DNA of 64,000 nucleotides, from the NCBI GenBank assembly GCA_023701205.1, contig JAMPXJ010000020.1, forward strand, positions 18,296 to 82,295, given 5' to 3'. This DNA is from Oligoflexia bacterium (GTDB lineage: Bacteria > Bdellovibrionota > UBA1018). A program made the position numbers and the translations under genes. Below, one piece after another: positions 30,089 to 38,613 of the stretch (positions are counted from its first letter, which is position 1; each line of letters begins with the position of its first letter). The notes below the pieces were generated by a model. The model was not told the origin of the DNA and did no database searches. It was given only the letters and a program-made list of their open reading frames with translations.

Positions 30089-31039
30089 ATGAAAACACAA
30101 TTTGGCTTTCTCGGCAGGATGGGCAGCATTGGATTGATCGCGGCGTCGATCGGCATGGCCGCGCTCGTGACGGCGTGCGGGGACCGCAGCCTGGAAGACT
30201 ATAAGCGCGAGAAGATGAATCAGGATCTTTCCCGGTTCGACGCGGCCAAGGGTGATTATCAGGGAGTCGCGTTTTCCAAGAACAGCGGCGCGGAGCTCGG
30301 GCTTCTGGTCGCCGAGGTGGAATCCCGCAAGGGCGATGCGGCTCATCTGAACGTCCGGCTGGTCTTCGAGGGCGCGACCCATGCGGAGATGACCATTCCG
30401 CGCGAGATCGACTTCGATGAGAACACGGGCGACTACGAAGGCCAGTACGTGCTCACCCGTCCCGGCGAGGATCCCATCCAGCTTCGTCTCGTCGGCAACT
30501 TCGCCAACGGGACGTTCAGCGGAGACCTTTCGGCCGAAGGGTACAGCGACTACGGCATGCGCTTCGGCCTGACCCGCACGGACAAGGCCTCCCTCGCTTC
30601 GGCGATCGAGGCGCGCAGGAACGCGCGGCGCGAGGCGCCCAGCGATTCGATCGGCTTCGTGAACAACTATTACCAGGGCCGGACCGAGAACGGCTTCGAC
30701 GTCTACCTGAACATCCGGATGAACATTCCCTCGCCGGAGCAGGAGTTCGCCATCCAGTTCCTGCCGCGCCGGACGGTCCAGATTACGATGGAAAACGGCC
30801 TCCCTAGCGGAACCCGGGTCAAATTCGCCGAGTTCCCGAGCGTGGAATGGGATCTGCGCCGCAACCGCCTGAACGGGGTGGGCCAGTCCCGGGGCAGCGG
30901 TGGCAACAGCAATCGCAGCGACCTGCTTTGCGTGCAGAAGTCCTTCCCCGATGCGGCGATTGGCTGGACCTGCAAGTTCGCGAGCGGCGTTTCCAACGGC
31001 AAAGGCGGTTTCACCGCCGATTTCCGGCCGGTGGAGTGA
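30089..31039 (+). CDS. Hypothetical lipoprotein
   Basis: 316 aa from ATG 30089 (MKTQFGFLGRMGS), chosen because it supplies the basic n-region of a lipoprotein signal; no clear ribosome site is seen, and an ATG at 30119 is an alternative. Lipobox LVTAC precedes GDRSLEDYKREKMNQDL. The mature part has two similar beta-rich halves (FDAAKGDYQGVAFSKNSGAEL and SIGFVNNYYQGRTENGFDVYL), suggesting an internal duplication. I do not recognise a family. Followed after 3 bases by a barrel-like gene, probably one operon. Confidence 0.72.
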   Translation: MKTQFGFLGRMGSIGLIAASIGMAALVTACGDRSLEDYKREKMNQDLSRFDAAKGDYQGVAFSKNSGAELGLLVAEVESRKGDAAHLNVRLVFEGATHAEMTIPREIDFDENTGDYEGQYVLTRPGEDPIQLRLVGNFANGTFSGDLSAEGYSDYGMRFGLTRTDKASLASAIEARRNARREAPSDSIGFVNNYYQGRTENGFDVYLNIRMNIPSPEQEFAIQFLPRRTVQITMENGLPSGTRVKFAEFPSVEWDLRRNRLNGVGQSRGSGGNSNRSDLLCVQKSFPDAAIGWTCKFASGVSNGKGGFTADFRPVE

Positions 31040-31042
31040 GCG

Positions 31043-31732
31043 ATGAACGCGAAGCTCCTTGCGACTCTTGCCATGCTTTCCTCGATGCCCGCGTTCGGGG
31101 CCGCCGAGGAGCCGCTGCGGCTCGAAGTCCCGCGCAGCCGGATCGAGCTTTCCGAAGCGTCTTCCGGCATTCGCCCCTCCGGGACAAGCTGGGAAGTGGC
31201 CGCTTCGAGCTGGAGCCCTTCCGCGCTGAAGCTCAAGAGCGTCGTCGCCGGAATGCCTTCCTATCAAAGCGCCGGGTTGCCGACTCTCTCGGTTTCACGT
31301 CTGAGCCCGATCCTGCGGGGAAGCCTGGGGAATCTCGAGCTCAAGCTGGGCTTGGGTCTGCTGCGGATGACCCGCGAGGCGACGATCGAGACGGGTACCC
31401 AGGCCCGCCGCTACGAGCAGTCGCTTTACCTGATCCCGGCGCGGGCGGGAGTGGAATACCGGCCAGCAGTTGAAATTCCAGGCGGAATCAGCCCCTATAG
31501 CGGCCTCGCCCTGATGCCGATGCTCGGCCTGACCCCGCGCTCGGCTATCGAAAAAGGCGGAAACACCGTCGGGCTCACAGTCGAGGGCCGGTTCGGGCTG
31601 CTCAGACGCCTGGAGCTTCCACTCAAGCCGGAGCTTGATGTTGGAGTGGCGATGACCGCGGGTACGCTCGGAGGCGCCAGCACCTCGGGTTTTGGCGTGC
31701 TCGGAGGCGTGAGGCTCGATCTCGGCGCGTGA
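31043..31732 (+). CDS. Predicted outer-membrane or periplasmic beta protein
   Basis: 229 aa. Signal peptide MNAKLLATLAMLSSMPAFGAAEE. The rest is made of amphipathic strands (LGNLELKLGLGLLRM, AGVEYRPAVEI, SPYSGLALMPMLGL, TVGLTVEGRFGLL, LDVGVAMTAGTLG, VLGGVRLDLGA), consistent with a small barrel. Starts 3 bases after the lipoprotein stop, so probably the same operon and possibly a partner. No family recognised. Ends next to the stop of the convergent repeat-protein gene. Confidence 0.65.
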   Translation: MNAKLLATLAMLSSMPAFGAAEEPLRLEVPRSRIELSEASSGIRPSGTSWEVAASSWSPSALKLKSVVAGMPSYQSAGLPTLSVSRLSPILRGSLGNLELKLGLGLLRMTREATIETGTQARRYEQSLYLIPARAGVEYRPAVEIPGGISPYSGLALMPMLGLTPRSAIEKGGNTVGLTVEGRFGLLRRLELPLKPELDVGVAMTAGTLGGASTSGFGVLGGVRLDLGA

Positions 31733-32146
31733 TCAGCGCGAGGGAAGCACCACTTCACCGGGCGACCAGCCGTCGCTCTTGCTCAGCTCCGAGTAGAGGA
31801 AGAGGTCGCGGGCATCGTCTTTCCTCCGGCCCGCGGGTGCCGCTATCCCCGCCATCTGCCGGATGGCTTCGGATTCGCGGGGCGGAAGCACGATCTCTCC
31901 GGGCTGCCAGCCATCACTCTTGCTCAACTCCTGATAGAGTTCGAGCTCCGATCTCGTGATCCTGGCCTTGGCGGTCCGTCCGGCTCGTTCTTTGCCCGGG
32001 GTCTGCAGCCGCTCGTCCCCTGGCTGCCATCCGTCCGAAATGGAAAGCTGCTTGTCGAGCTCTTCGCTTGGCTGCGCCTGAGCGAGCGGAGCCGCCGCGA
32101 GGAGAGCAAGCGCCGCCGCGGCGAGAGGCACCAATTTTCCGTTCAT
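31733..32146 (-). CDS. Periplasmic protein with three SDGWxPGE repeats
   Basis: 137 aa. Signal peptide ending PLAQAQ. The mature chain carries three copies of a motif: LDKQLSISDGWQPGDERLQ (30-48), LYQELSKSDGWQPGEIVLP (70-88) and LYSELSKSDGWSPGEVVLP (117-135). They are separated by basic, probably flexible linkers with RR and KR pairs. I know no family with this motif. Acidic and aromatic SDGW-PGE blocks look like peptide-ligand or mineral/carbohydrate-binding units. It follows the large metallopeptidase-barrel gene on the same strand (71-base gap). Confidence 0.68.
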   Translation of the reverse strand: MNGKLVPLAAAALALLAAAPLAQAQPSEELDKQLSISDGWQPGDERLQTPGKERAGRTAKARITRSELELYQELSKSDGWQPGEIVLPPRESEAIRQMAGIAAPAGRRKDDARDLFLYSELSKSDGWSPGEVVLPSR

Positions 32147-32217
32147 GCCTCATCGCGGTGCAACCGGAATGCCGCGATCGCGCGCCCGACAGGCGCCTGA
32201 GCGGATCAGTCTTCCGA

Positions 32218-35166
32218 TCAGATGTAGAGATAACGGAGCGTGAAGTGAAAGACGTTTCCGGAGCGGGCGAAGCCTCCGGGAGGCTCGCGGATCGGGTGCG
32301 AGAGCAGGAGGTTGAGCGAGATCGGAGGAATATTGAAGCTGATACCGCCGGTGTAAGAGGAGGCCATCCGCGAGCCGATCTGGTCGCTGTTCACGAAGAT
32401 GCTGCCGACATCGTACGCGGCCAGGCCCCGCAGCGGCGGAAAGCCGAAGAGGCTTCCGATCGGAAAGCGAAGCTCCGCCTTGGTGGCGAGCACGTAATTC
32501 CCGTAAAGGCGATCGTCGTCCCAGGAATAAGCGCGCATGATGTCGTCGCTCGACACCAGGAACGAGCTCTTATAGCGTTCGCCGAAAGCCGCGGCCCCCA
32601 TCCCCTGCAGCGCGAGCACCGTGCGGCCGACGAGCTGCCAGTACTGGGCGACATCGAAGCGAAGGCGTTCGGAGACTTCCTGCCGCTTGGGGAACACGCT
32701 GGTGTCGGCCTCCACGAGAAAGCCGAATCCCTTCAGGGGCCCGGAATAAGCCTCGTAAAGGACTTCGTCGTAGCCGTAACGGACCATGGGCGCGAGCAGG
32801 AGCTCGGTTCCGGGATTCTGCGCTTCCCATTGCTCCGCGAACTTCGGATCGCTGAACTCGGCTCGTTTCACCCCCGCCAGCCGCAGCTCGAGATCCAGAT
32901 AGGAGAAGCCTCCCAGCGGATACTGGTAGGCTCCGAGCACGCCGTATTCCCGATGAAGATAGGTGCGGACAAATCCGTTCGTCTCGAAAAGGTTGTCCAG
33001 CCGTGGCTGGATCGTATGATATCCGCCCAACGTCCAGGTGGCGCGGCCCTTCTGGCTGGAGATGAACGCCGACGCGCTCGTGCGACTGAGGCCGCCAAAG
33101 ACGGCGAATTCGGCGGTGATGCTGTAGTTGCGCATCAGGTCGCTGACGCTCCCGGCGATTCCCCCGAAGCTTCCCGTCGTGAGGAAGCCCACGAGGTTGT
33201 CGATACGGTAGCCCGAGCTTCCGGAGAAGGGGCGGTAGCTCAGGACCTGGTCCCTCTCGAGGGTGCCGAGGCGCGCGACCCAGGGAGCGCCGATGGGTGC
33301 GGCGCTCGCAGCGGCAGGCTGATCGAGCAGGGCGTGCTCGGGAATGCGGTAAAGCTGGTAACGTCCGCTTTCGAACATCAGCGTATAGAGCGTGGCTCCG
33401 ACATAGCGCGGATGAAAGAGGCCCGTCTTCGCTCCCGTGAGACGGCGGGAAACGCCGGTATCGCGCGCACGCAGGTAAATCTGCGGGCTGCCGCTTTCCC
33501 AGCCCTGGTAGAGAATTCCTCCGGGTGCGCTCGAGGGATCCAGCAGGTTCTCGCGCGCGGCCGCGAGCAAGGTGGCCTGGCCGTTCGCGGGGTCGAGTTT
33601 CATGAGCGCGTATTTTCCGTCGGGAGTCTTGTCCGACGCGGAGTAGATCCCCTCCCGCGACCAGCTCAGGCCGCGCCAGCTGTAGTAGCCGTCGGTGAGC
33701 TGGCGCAGGTGGTATCGCGCCTTGTCCGGAAACTGCCCGGGAAACCCGTCGAGGACGTAGACGTTGCCCCAGCCTTTTTGCGTGAGGCCGACGAGGGCGA
33801 GGCTTTGCTCATCCGGGCTGATCGCGAGCGCGTGCGCCTGGAGAAGCTTGAAGGAATGGAGCTTCAGCCTGATCGGCGACTTGATCGAGATATCGCCGTC
33901 ATCGCGACGCTCGATGCGGCGCAGCTCGAGCTCCGGGCCTAAAGTCGTGTCCACCGCGTAGGCGACCCAGTGATCCGAGAGCGCGAGGCTGGGCCACTGC
34001 AGGAATCCCAAGCTCAGCAGCCCCGGCTGGTTGTCTCTGGCCACTTCGGTCTTGTCGAAGCCCTTGCGCAGATTCACCAGCTGGATCGAGGTTACGCCCG
34101 TGAGCGGATCGATCTGGCGCAGCGCCAGGAGGCTGCCGTCGGGCGAGACTTCGAAGAGATCGAGAGTGTCACCCGCCTCCTTGATCTTCTCGTACGCCTC
34201 AAGCCCCTGGGGGAGCGCATCCGCCTCCTTGCGATAGCCGGCGATGTAGTCGTTCCATCCCTTTTCGAGGTCCTCGGCTGTTTTCCCGACCTCGGCGGTC
34301 ACGACTTTGGCAAAGCCCTCTTGTCCGGGCGCAAGATTCCTGGCTGCCGCGACGAGAAGCCGCTGGCTGATCTTGTTGCCGAAGGTTTTCTCCAGATAGT
34401 CGATCTTCGCCTGGCCCACTTTGTAGGTAGACACGAAGCCCAGGGAGCCTTCCTCGAAGAACTTGGGCAACGTGTGTCGGGTCTCCTTCCTGGGATTGAG
34501 GATGAGATCCCGGAGGTAGACACGCGACTCGATATCCATGCCGTGAAGGCTGTAGTACTCGGCCATCCCCTCGATGAACCACAGCGGCATGAGCTGCATT
34601 CTTTCGGCCGAGTACGCGCCGCCGATGTCCTTGATCTTCTGCACCTGGAACTGGTGCGCCATCTCATGATGGCTGATGTGATCGAAGGTCTGCGTCTCTC
34701 CCCAGTAGGGAATGGCCATCGTGGCTTCCTCGGTGCTCGTGATGCCCTGCACGCCCTCGGAGATGAAAAAGATGTTGGCCTGGCGGAACTCCCGCTGCGA
34801 CGTGAACAGCAGATAGGAGAAGGGCTTCGAAGGCGAGTAGTCGAAGGTGCGCGTCAGGTCCTCGACCTGCTGCCGGATCCGCGGCGTGGCGAAGCGCGCG
34901 CTCCAGTCCTCGTCCTCGTAAAAATAGAGCCGGAACCGCGAGTGATCGGCCATGTTCTCGGTGAAGCGCCAGTCGAAGCTGCGCCAGCGCGGATCGGGCT
35001 TGCCGGGATGGCGCGGGTAGAGGATCAGCTGCGGGAAGAGCCGGCTTCCTTCGGGATTCAGGAGCGCGGCGATACCGAAGGCCTGGGCCCGGGCCTGCGC
35101 CGCTTCCAGGAGCGCGGCGATGCAGGTCATCAGGAACATCAGGATTTTTCTCGAGCGGGAAGCCAT
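32218..35166 (-). CDS. Peptidase-MA-like metalloprotease with beta-propeller and C-terminal outer-membrane barrel
   Basis: 982 aa. Signal peptide to about residue 28. A gluzincin domain contains H166-H167-E168-M-A-H171, then PLWFIEGMAEYY with likely zinc ligand E199 or E203, the pattern of the peptidase MA family. Residues about 330-640 have WD40/TolB-like propeller strands (VSPDGSLLALRQI, ISPDEQSLALVG, GLSWSREGIYSAS). The last 300 residues are aromatic alternating strands (YRIDNLVGFLTTGSFG, RATWTLGGYHTI) ending FTLRYLYI, a barrel signature. So the protease and propeller are probably displayed from an outer-membrane anchor. Domain borders are estimates. Confidence 0.75.
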   Translation of the reverse strand: MASRSRKILMFLMTCIAALLEAAQARAQAFGIAALLNPEGSRLFPQLILYPRHPGKPDPRWRSFDWRFTENMADHSRFRLYFYEDEDWSARFATPRIRQQVEDLTRTFDYSPSKPFSYLLFTSQREFRQANIFFISEGVQGITSTEEATMAIPYWGETQTFDHISHHEMAHQFQVQKIKDIGGAYSAERMQLMPLWFIEGMAEYYSLHGMDIESRVYLRDLILNPRKETRHTLPKFFEEGSLGFVSTYKVGQAKIDYLEKTFGNKISQRLLVAAARNLAPGQEGFAKVVTAEVGKTAEDLEKGWNDYIAGYRKEADALPQGLEAYEKIKEAGDTLDLFEVSPDGSLLALRQIDPLTGVTSIQLVNLRKGFDKTEVARDNQPGLLSLGFLQWPSLALSDHWVAYAVDTTLGPELELRRIERRDDGDISIKSPIRLKLHSFKLLQAHALAISPDEQSLALVGLTQKGWGNVYVLDGFPGQFPDKARYHLRQLTDGYYSWRGLSWSREGIYSASDKTPDGKYALMKLDPANGQATLLAAARENLLDPSSAPGGILYQGWESGSPQIYLRARDTGVSRRLTGAKTGLFHPRYVGATLYTLMFESGRYQLYRIPEHALLDQPAAASAAPIGAPWVARLGTLERDQVLSYRPFSGSSGYRIDNLVGFLTTGSFGGIAGSVSDLMRNYSITAEFAVFGGLSRTSASAFISSQKGRATWTLGGYHTIQPRLDNLFETNGFVRTYLHREYGVLGAYQYPLGGFSYLDLELRLAGVKRAEFSDPKFAEQWEAQNPGTELLLAPMVRYGYDEVLYEAYSGPLKGFGFLVEADTSVFPKRQEVSERLRFDVAQYWQLVGRTVLALQGMGAAAFGERYKSSFLVSSDDIMRAYSWDDDRLYGNYVLATKAELRFPIGSLFGFPPLRGLAAYDVGSIFVNSDQIGSRMASSYTGGISFNIPPISLNLLLSHPIREPPGGFARSGNVFHFTLRYLYI

Positions 35167-35209
35167 GGGCCCGTCGGTTGCAGGGTTCGCGCCATGAAGG
35201 AGAACGGAA

Positions 35210-35812
35210 ATGATCCACTCGTTACCCCCCTTGCCTTACGACTTGCGCGCACTGGCTCCCGCGATCTCGGCCGAGACGCTGGAGTTCCATCATGGAAAAC
35301 ATCACCGGACTTACCTGGATAATCTCAACAAGGCGATACCCGGGACGGAGTTCGAGACGCTCTCGCTCGACGAGATCGTCCGGCGTTCGAGCGGCAAGAT
35401 CTTCAACAACGCCGCGCAGGCGTGGAACCACAGCTTCTATTGGAACTGTCTATCGCCGCGGGGAGGGAGGGAGCCGTCAGGCAGGCTGGGCGAGGCCATC
35501 GGCGATAGCTTCGGGAGCTTCAAGGATTTCCACCAGAAGTTCACCGAAGCGGCGGTCTCCCTCTTCGGCTCAGGTTGGGCCTGGCTTGCGCTGGATCGCA
35601 ACGGCAAACTCGAGGTGCTGCAGGCCTCCAACGCCGGCAATCCCTTGACCGATGGAAAAGCGCCGCTGCTGGTCTGCGATGTCTGGGAGCACGCTTACTA
35701 CATCGATTACCGCAACGCCCGGGCCTCTTACATCGAGGGCTTCTGGAAGATCACGAACTGGGACTTCGCGGCCAGCCGCTACGAGGAAGCGGTTTCCGCG
35801 CGCGCCGCCTGA
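35210..35812 (+). CDS. sodB: Iron superoxide dismutase
   Basis: 200 aa. Metal ligands H27 (LEFHHGKHH), H74 (AQAWNHSFYW), D157 and H161 (DVWEHAYYIDY). Gln70 in NNAAQAWNH is the active-site glutamine position used by Fe-SODs. No signal peptide, so cytosolic; converts superoxide to oxygen and hydrogen peroxide. ATG 35210 follows AGGAGAACGGAA. Divergent from the metallopeptidase gene with a 43-base gap. Confidence 0.95.
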   Translation: MIHSLPPLPYDLRALAPAISAETLEFHHGKHHRTYLDNLNKAIPGTEFETLSLDEIVRRSSGKIFNNAAQAWNHSFYWNCLSPRGGREPSGRLGEAIGDSFGSFKDFHQKFTEAAVSLFGSGWAWLALDRNGKLEVLQASNAGNPLTDGKAPLLVCDVWEHAYYIDYRNARASYIEGFWKITNWDFAASRYEEAVSARAA

Positions 35813-35822
35813 GCGACGCAGC

Positions 35823-36374
35823 TCACCACGCCACGGGATTCTCGCGGTATTGCTCGAAGGTGGGCAGCGAGATATCGCGCGCCGAGAGCAGCGGGTTTCT
35901 GATCGGCCACGGGATCGACAGCGACGGATCCGCCCAGTGGATCCCGCCCTCGCCGGTAGGACTGTACAGTGCGGTGGTCTTGTACAGCAGGTCCGCGGGC
36001 TCGTCGCCCAGCACGCAGAAGCCGTGGGCGAATCCCGGAGGGATCCACAGGAACCGGCCGCTCTCCGCCGTGAGCTCCACGCCCACGTGCTTGCCGTAGG
36101 TGGGCGAGTCCGCGCGGATATCGACCGCGACATCCCAGATCCTGCCGCGGACGACGCCGACCAGCTTGCCTTGCGCGGGCGCGGACTGGTAGTGCAGGCC
36201 GCGCAGGATACCGGGCGCGGAGCGCGAGTGGTTGTCCTGCACGAAGTTCGTGGGCAGGTCGTGCGCGCGAAAGGCGGCTTCGTTGTAACGTTCCATGAAA
36301 AAGCCGCGCGAATCGCCGAAAACGCGGGTCTCGACGAGACGGAGGCCGGAGATGTCGAAGGAGGTGACTTTCAT
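35823..36374 (-). CDS. rfbC: dTDP-4-dehydrorhamnose 3,5-epimerase
   Basis: 183 aa, standard RmlC length. DSRGFFMERYNEAAF, QDNHSRSAPGILRGLHYQ with the catalytic His, VVRGRIWDVAVDIR, WIPPGFAHGFCVL and Tyr in LLYKTTALYSP are all present. Third step of dTDP-L-rhamnose synthesis for surface polysaccharide. ATG overlaps the stop of rfbD. Interestingly rfbA and rfbB are not in this window. Confidence 0.95.
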   Translation of the reverse strand: MKVTSFDISGLRLVETRVFGDSRGFFMERYNEAAFRAHDLPTNFVQDNHSRSAPGILRGLHYQSAPAQGKLVGVVRGRIWDVAVDIRADSPTYGKHVGVELTAESGRFLWIPPGFAHGFCVLGDEPADLLYKTTALYSPTGEGGIHWADPSLSIPWPIRNPLLSARDISLPTFEQYRENPVAW

Positions 36375-37261
36375 CGGAGTGTTTCCATGCAGCGCCGCAA
36401 TCCATTATCCCAGGGAGGCAGCGGGCCTCCCAGCAGCGCCCGGATCTTGGCGGTGTTCAGGCGCGAGTTTGCCGGCCGTCGGGCCGGAGAGGGGTATTCC
36501 GAGCTCGGGATCGGCTTGAGCTCCGTGAGTTTCAGCGGAATGCCGCTTTCGCGGGCGAGCTTGAAGATTTCAGAAGCGAAGCCGTGCCAGGTAGTCTCAC
36601 CAGACGGGCACAGGTGATAGATCCCGCGCGGGAAGGAGGGGAGTCTCAGCGCCCGATCCAGCGCGAGCAGCGAATGCTCCGCGAGCTCGGTGGCGAAGGA
36701 AGGGGCTCCGTGCTGATCCGCGACGACGGAGAGCCTTTCGCGCTCCTGTCCGAGCCGGAGCATGGTGTTGAAGAAGTTCTTTCCGTGCGCGGAATAGACC
36801 CAGCTGACGCGAAAGATCAACGATCGTCCCCCGGCCTCCATGACGAGCCTTTCGCCAGCGAGCTTCGTGCGGCCATAGGCGTTCAGGGGGCAGGCGGGAT
36901 CGTCCTCCCGCCAGGGACGGTCTCCTTCGCCGGAGAAGACGTAATCGGTGGAATACTGAAGGAACACTGCGTCCGCGCCGGAGCACCAGCGCGCCATCGT
37001 CCCCGGCGCCTCGGCATTCAGGCGATGGGCAAGGTATTCCTCCTGCTCGGCCAGATCCACGGCCGTGTAGGCGGCCGCGTTGATCACGATGCGGGGTTGG
37101 TGCTTCTCGAGCGCGGCCACGATCGACTCGGGACGCGAGAGATCGGCTTCGGCGCGCGTGAGGGCGATGGCTCTTTCGCCGAGCAGCCGGGAGAAAGCGG
37201 AGCCCAGCTGGCCGTTGGCGCCGAAAATCAGGATCGGCTCCGGAATTTCGAAGGATTGCAT
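36371..37261 (-). CDS. rfbD: dTDP-4-dehydrorhamnose reductase
   Basis: 296 aa from ATG 37261 (MQSFEIPEPILIFGANGQLGSAF). Rossmann GANGQLG, NAAAYTAVDLAE, QYSTDYVFSG and the YGRTK catalytic Tyr/Lys motif (NAYGRTKLAGE). It makes dTDP-L-rhamnose with NAD(P)H. Upstream extension to 37354 is open but would invade the thioredoxin promoter, so the shorter start is preferred. Coupled to rfbC by a 4-base overlap. Confidence 0.93.
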   Translation of the reverse strand: MQSFEIPEPILIFGANGQLGSAFSRLLGERAIALTRAEADLSRPESIVAALEKHQPRIVINAAAYTAVDLAEQEEYLAHRLNAEAPGTMARWCSGADAVFLQYSTDYVFSGEGDRPWREDDPACPLNAYGRTKLAGERLVMEAGGRSLIFRVSWVYSAHGKNFFNTMLRLGQERERLSVVADQHGAPSFATELAEHSLLALDRALRLPSFPRGIYHLCPSGETTWHGFASEIFKLARESGIPLKLTELKPIPSSEYPSPARRPANSRLNTAKIRALLGGPLPPWDNGLRRCMETLR

Positions 37262-37315
37262 TGCAGGCGAATTTGCCCCGCAAGCGCTCAAAAGTAAAGC
37301 GGGGGGAGATTGCGC

Positions 37316-37344
37316 TTGCCTATTCAAGCAATCTATTGAATAAT
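37316..37344 (+). promoter_or_regulatory. Thioredoxin promoter with inverted repeat in the spacer
   Basis: -35 TTGCCT (37316-37321), 17-base spacer, -10 AATAAT (37339-37344). The spacer holds ATTCAA-(8)-TTGAAT (37322-37327 and 37336-37341), an inverted repeat that reaches into the -10, a typical repressor or redox-regulator location. The ATG at 37366 follows AGAGGTG. Confidence 0.45.
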
Positions 37345-37365
37345 GGAAAAACAAGAGGTGATCCT

Positions 37366-37752
37366 ATGGCAACTGCCACCGTGAACGTCACGAAAGAGAA
37401 TTTGGAAACCCTGATCGCGAAGGATGGAGTCGTGCTGCTGGATTTCTGGGCCAGCTGGTGCGGTCCCTGTCGGATGTTCGGCCCGATTTTCGAGAGGGCG
37501 GCCCTCAAGCATTCCGATCTGGTCTTCGGAAAGGTGAATACCGAGGAGCAGCCGGAGCTGAGCGCCGAATTCGGAATCCGCTCGATCCCCACCCTGATGA
37601 TCTTCCGTGACGGCATCCTGCTTTATCAGCAGGCCGGGGCCCTTCCCGAAGCCGCGCTCGACGAGCTGATCGGGAAGGTGAAGGACCTCGACATGGAAGC
37701 CGTTCGTTCGGAGCTTCGGAAGCAGGAAGCCCGGGTGGAAAGCGGAAGCTGA
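37366..37752 (+). CDS. trxA: Thioredoxin
   Basis: 128 aa from ATG 37366, after AGAGGTG; the longer open frame upstream covers a promoter and is not used. Active site W31-C32-G-P-C35 and cis-Pro in IRSIPTLMIF. No signal peptide, so cytosolic. A charged C-terminal tail (LDMEAVRSELRKQEARVESGS) extends about 20 residues beyond a minimal thioredoxin. Reduces protein disulfides. Divergent from rfbD. Confidence 0.93.
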   Translation: MATATVNVTKENLETLIAKDGVVLLDFWASWCGPCRMFGPIFERAALKHSDLVFGKVNTEEQPELSAEFGIRSIPTLMIFRDGILLYQQAGALPEAALDELIGKVKDLDMEAVRSELRKQEARVESGS

Positions 37753-37759
37753 GTTCCGG

Positions 37760-38497
37760 TCAGAACGAGGCGCGAAGCCCGATCGCATAAGGCGAAGCGA
37801 GGCCATGATAGAGGAAGTAAAGCGCCGTCGACCTGCCGATCCAGGCATTGATTCCGGCAAAAAGCTCTCCCGCGCCCGAGCTTGAGATGGAATCCCCGAG
37901 CAGGAGCGAAATCTCGCGCGTCGGCGAGAAGCCCGCGGCGATGGATGCCGAATAGGAGCCCGAGCTTCGCAGCAGATCGAGCTCGAGCTGAAAGCCCGAG
38001 GCCTGGTAGCCCAGGCCCGCGGCGAGGCGCTCGAGTCCTGAATCGATGCCGTAAACCACGGCCGCGAGCTGCAGCCCGGAACCGCGGCCGTAGCCGAGGC
38101 CGAGCGAAAGCTCGGGCGAGAATTCCCCGAAAGCCGAGGAGGCGCCTACGCCGAGCTGCAAGCCGCCCGTACCGAAGCCCACGGCGCCCAGCGCCGCGGG
38201 AGTGCCCGTAGCATCGCGCACGCCGACTCCCCAGCCCACGCTTCCGCCCGAGCTGCTGTAGGTGAGCGAGGGGCTTGCGCTCCCGCGTCCACCGAATTCC
38301 ACCGAGGCGTCCAGCAGCTTCAGCGCGCGCGGGCCAGCCAGCGCGGAAGGATTGAGGGCGACGGCGTCGCCTGCGAAAGGCAGCGCCACGCCCGTCGAAA
38401 GGTCCGCGCGCTCGGGACCCGCGTGCGCCGCGGGCGCCATGAGCGCGAGACAGTAGAATCCGAATAAAGTAAACAGCGAAACGGCGACTTTCCCCAT
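37760..38497 (-). CDS. Predicted outer-membrane beta-barrel protein
   Basis: 245 aa from ATG 38497, preceded by AAAAGGAGC. Signal peptide ending AAHAG. The mature N-terminus (LPFAGDAVALNPSAL) recalls proteins of the FadL/OmpP1-like or PorV-like class that open with a conserved AVALNPA stretch. The rest is Gly/Ser/Ala-rich strands (LQLGVGASSAFG, LSLGLGYGRGSGLQLAAVVYG), ending YAIGLRASF with a C-terminal Phe. Specific role unknown. Convergent with thioredoxin. Confidence 0.68.
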   Translation of the reverse strand: MGKVAVSLFTLFGFYCLALMAPAAHAGPERADLSTGVALPFAGDAVALNPSALAGPRALKLLDASVEFGGRGSASPSLTYSSSGGSVGWGVGVRDATGTPAALGAVGFGTGGLQLGVGASSAFGEFSPELSLGLGYGRGSGLQLAAVVYGIDSGLERLAAGLGYQASGFQLELDLLRSSGSYSASIAAGFSPTREISLLLGDSISSSGAGELFAGINAWIGRSTALYFLYHGLASPYAIGLRASF

Positions 38498-38613
38498 GGA
38501 AGCTCCTTTTTGCCATTTTGCCGGGAAAATCATCCCGAATCCACCCTTTCAAATCGATCGACCATGGTTCCGAATCTTGACCGTATCCGGGAATCCCCTC
38601 AAAGTACCAAAGT

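Noticed and set aside
37262..37365. N-terminal extension of thioredoxin
   Set aside because: Covers a promoter-like sequence; family length and ribosome site favour ATG 37366.
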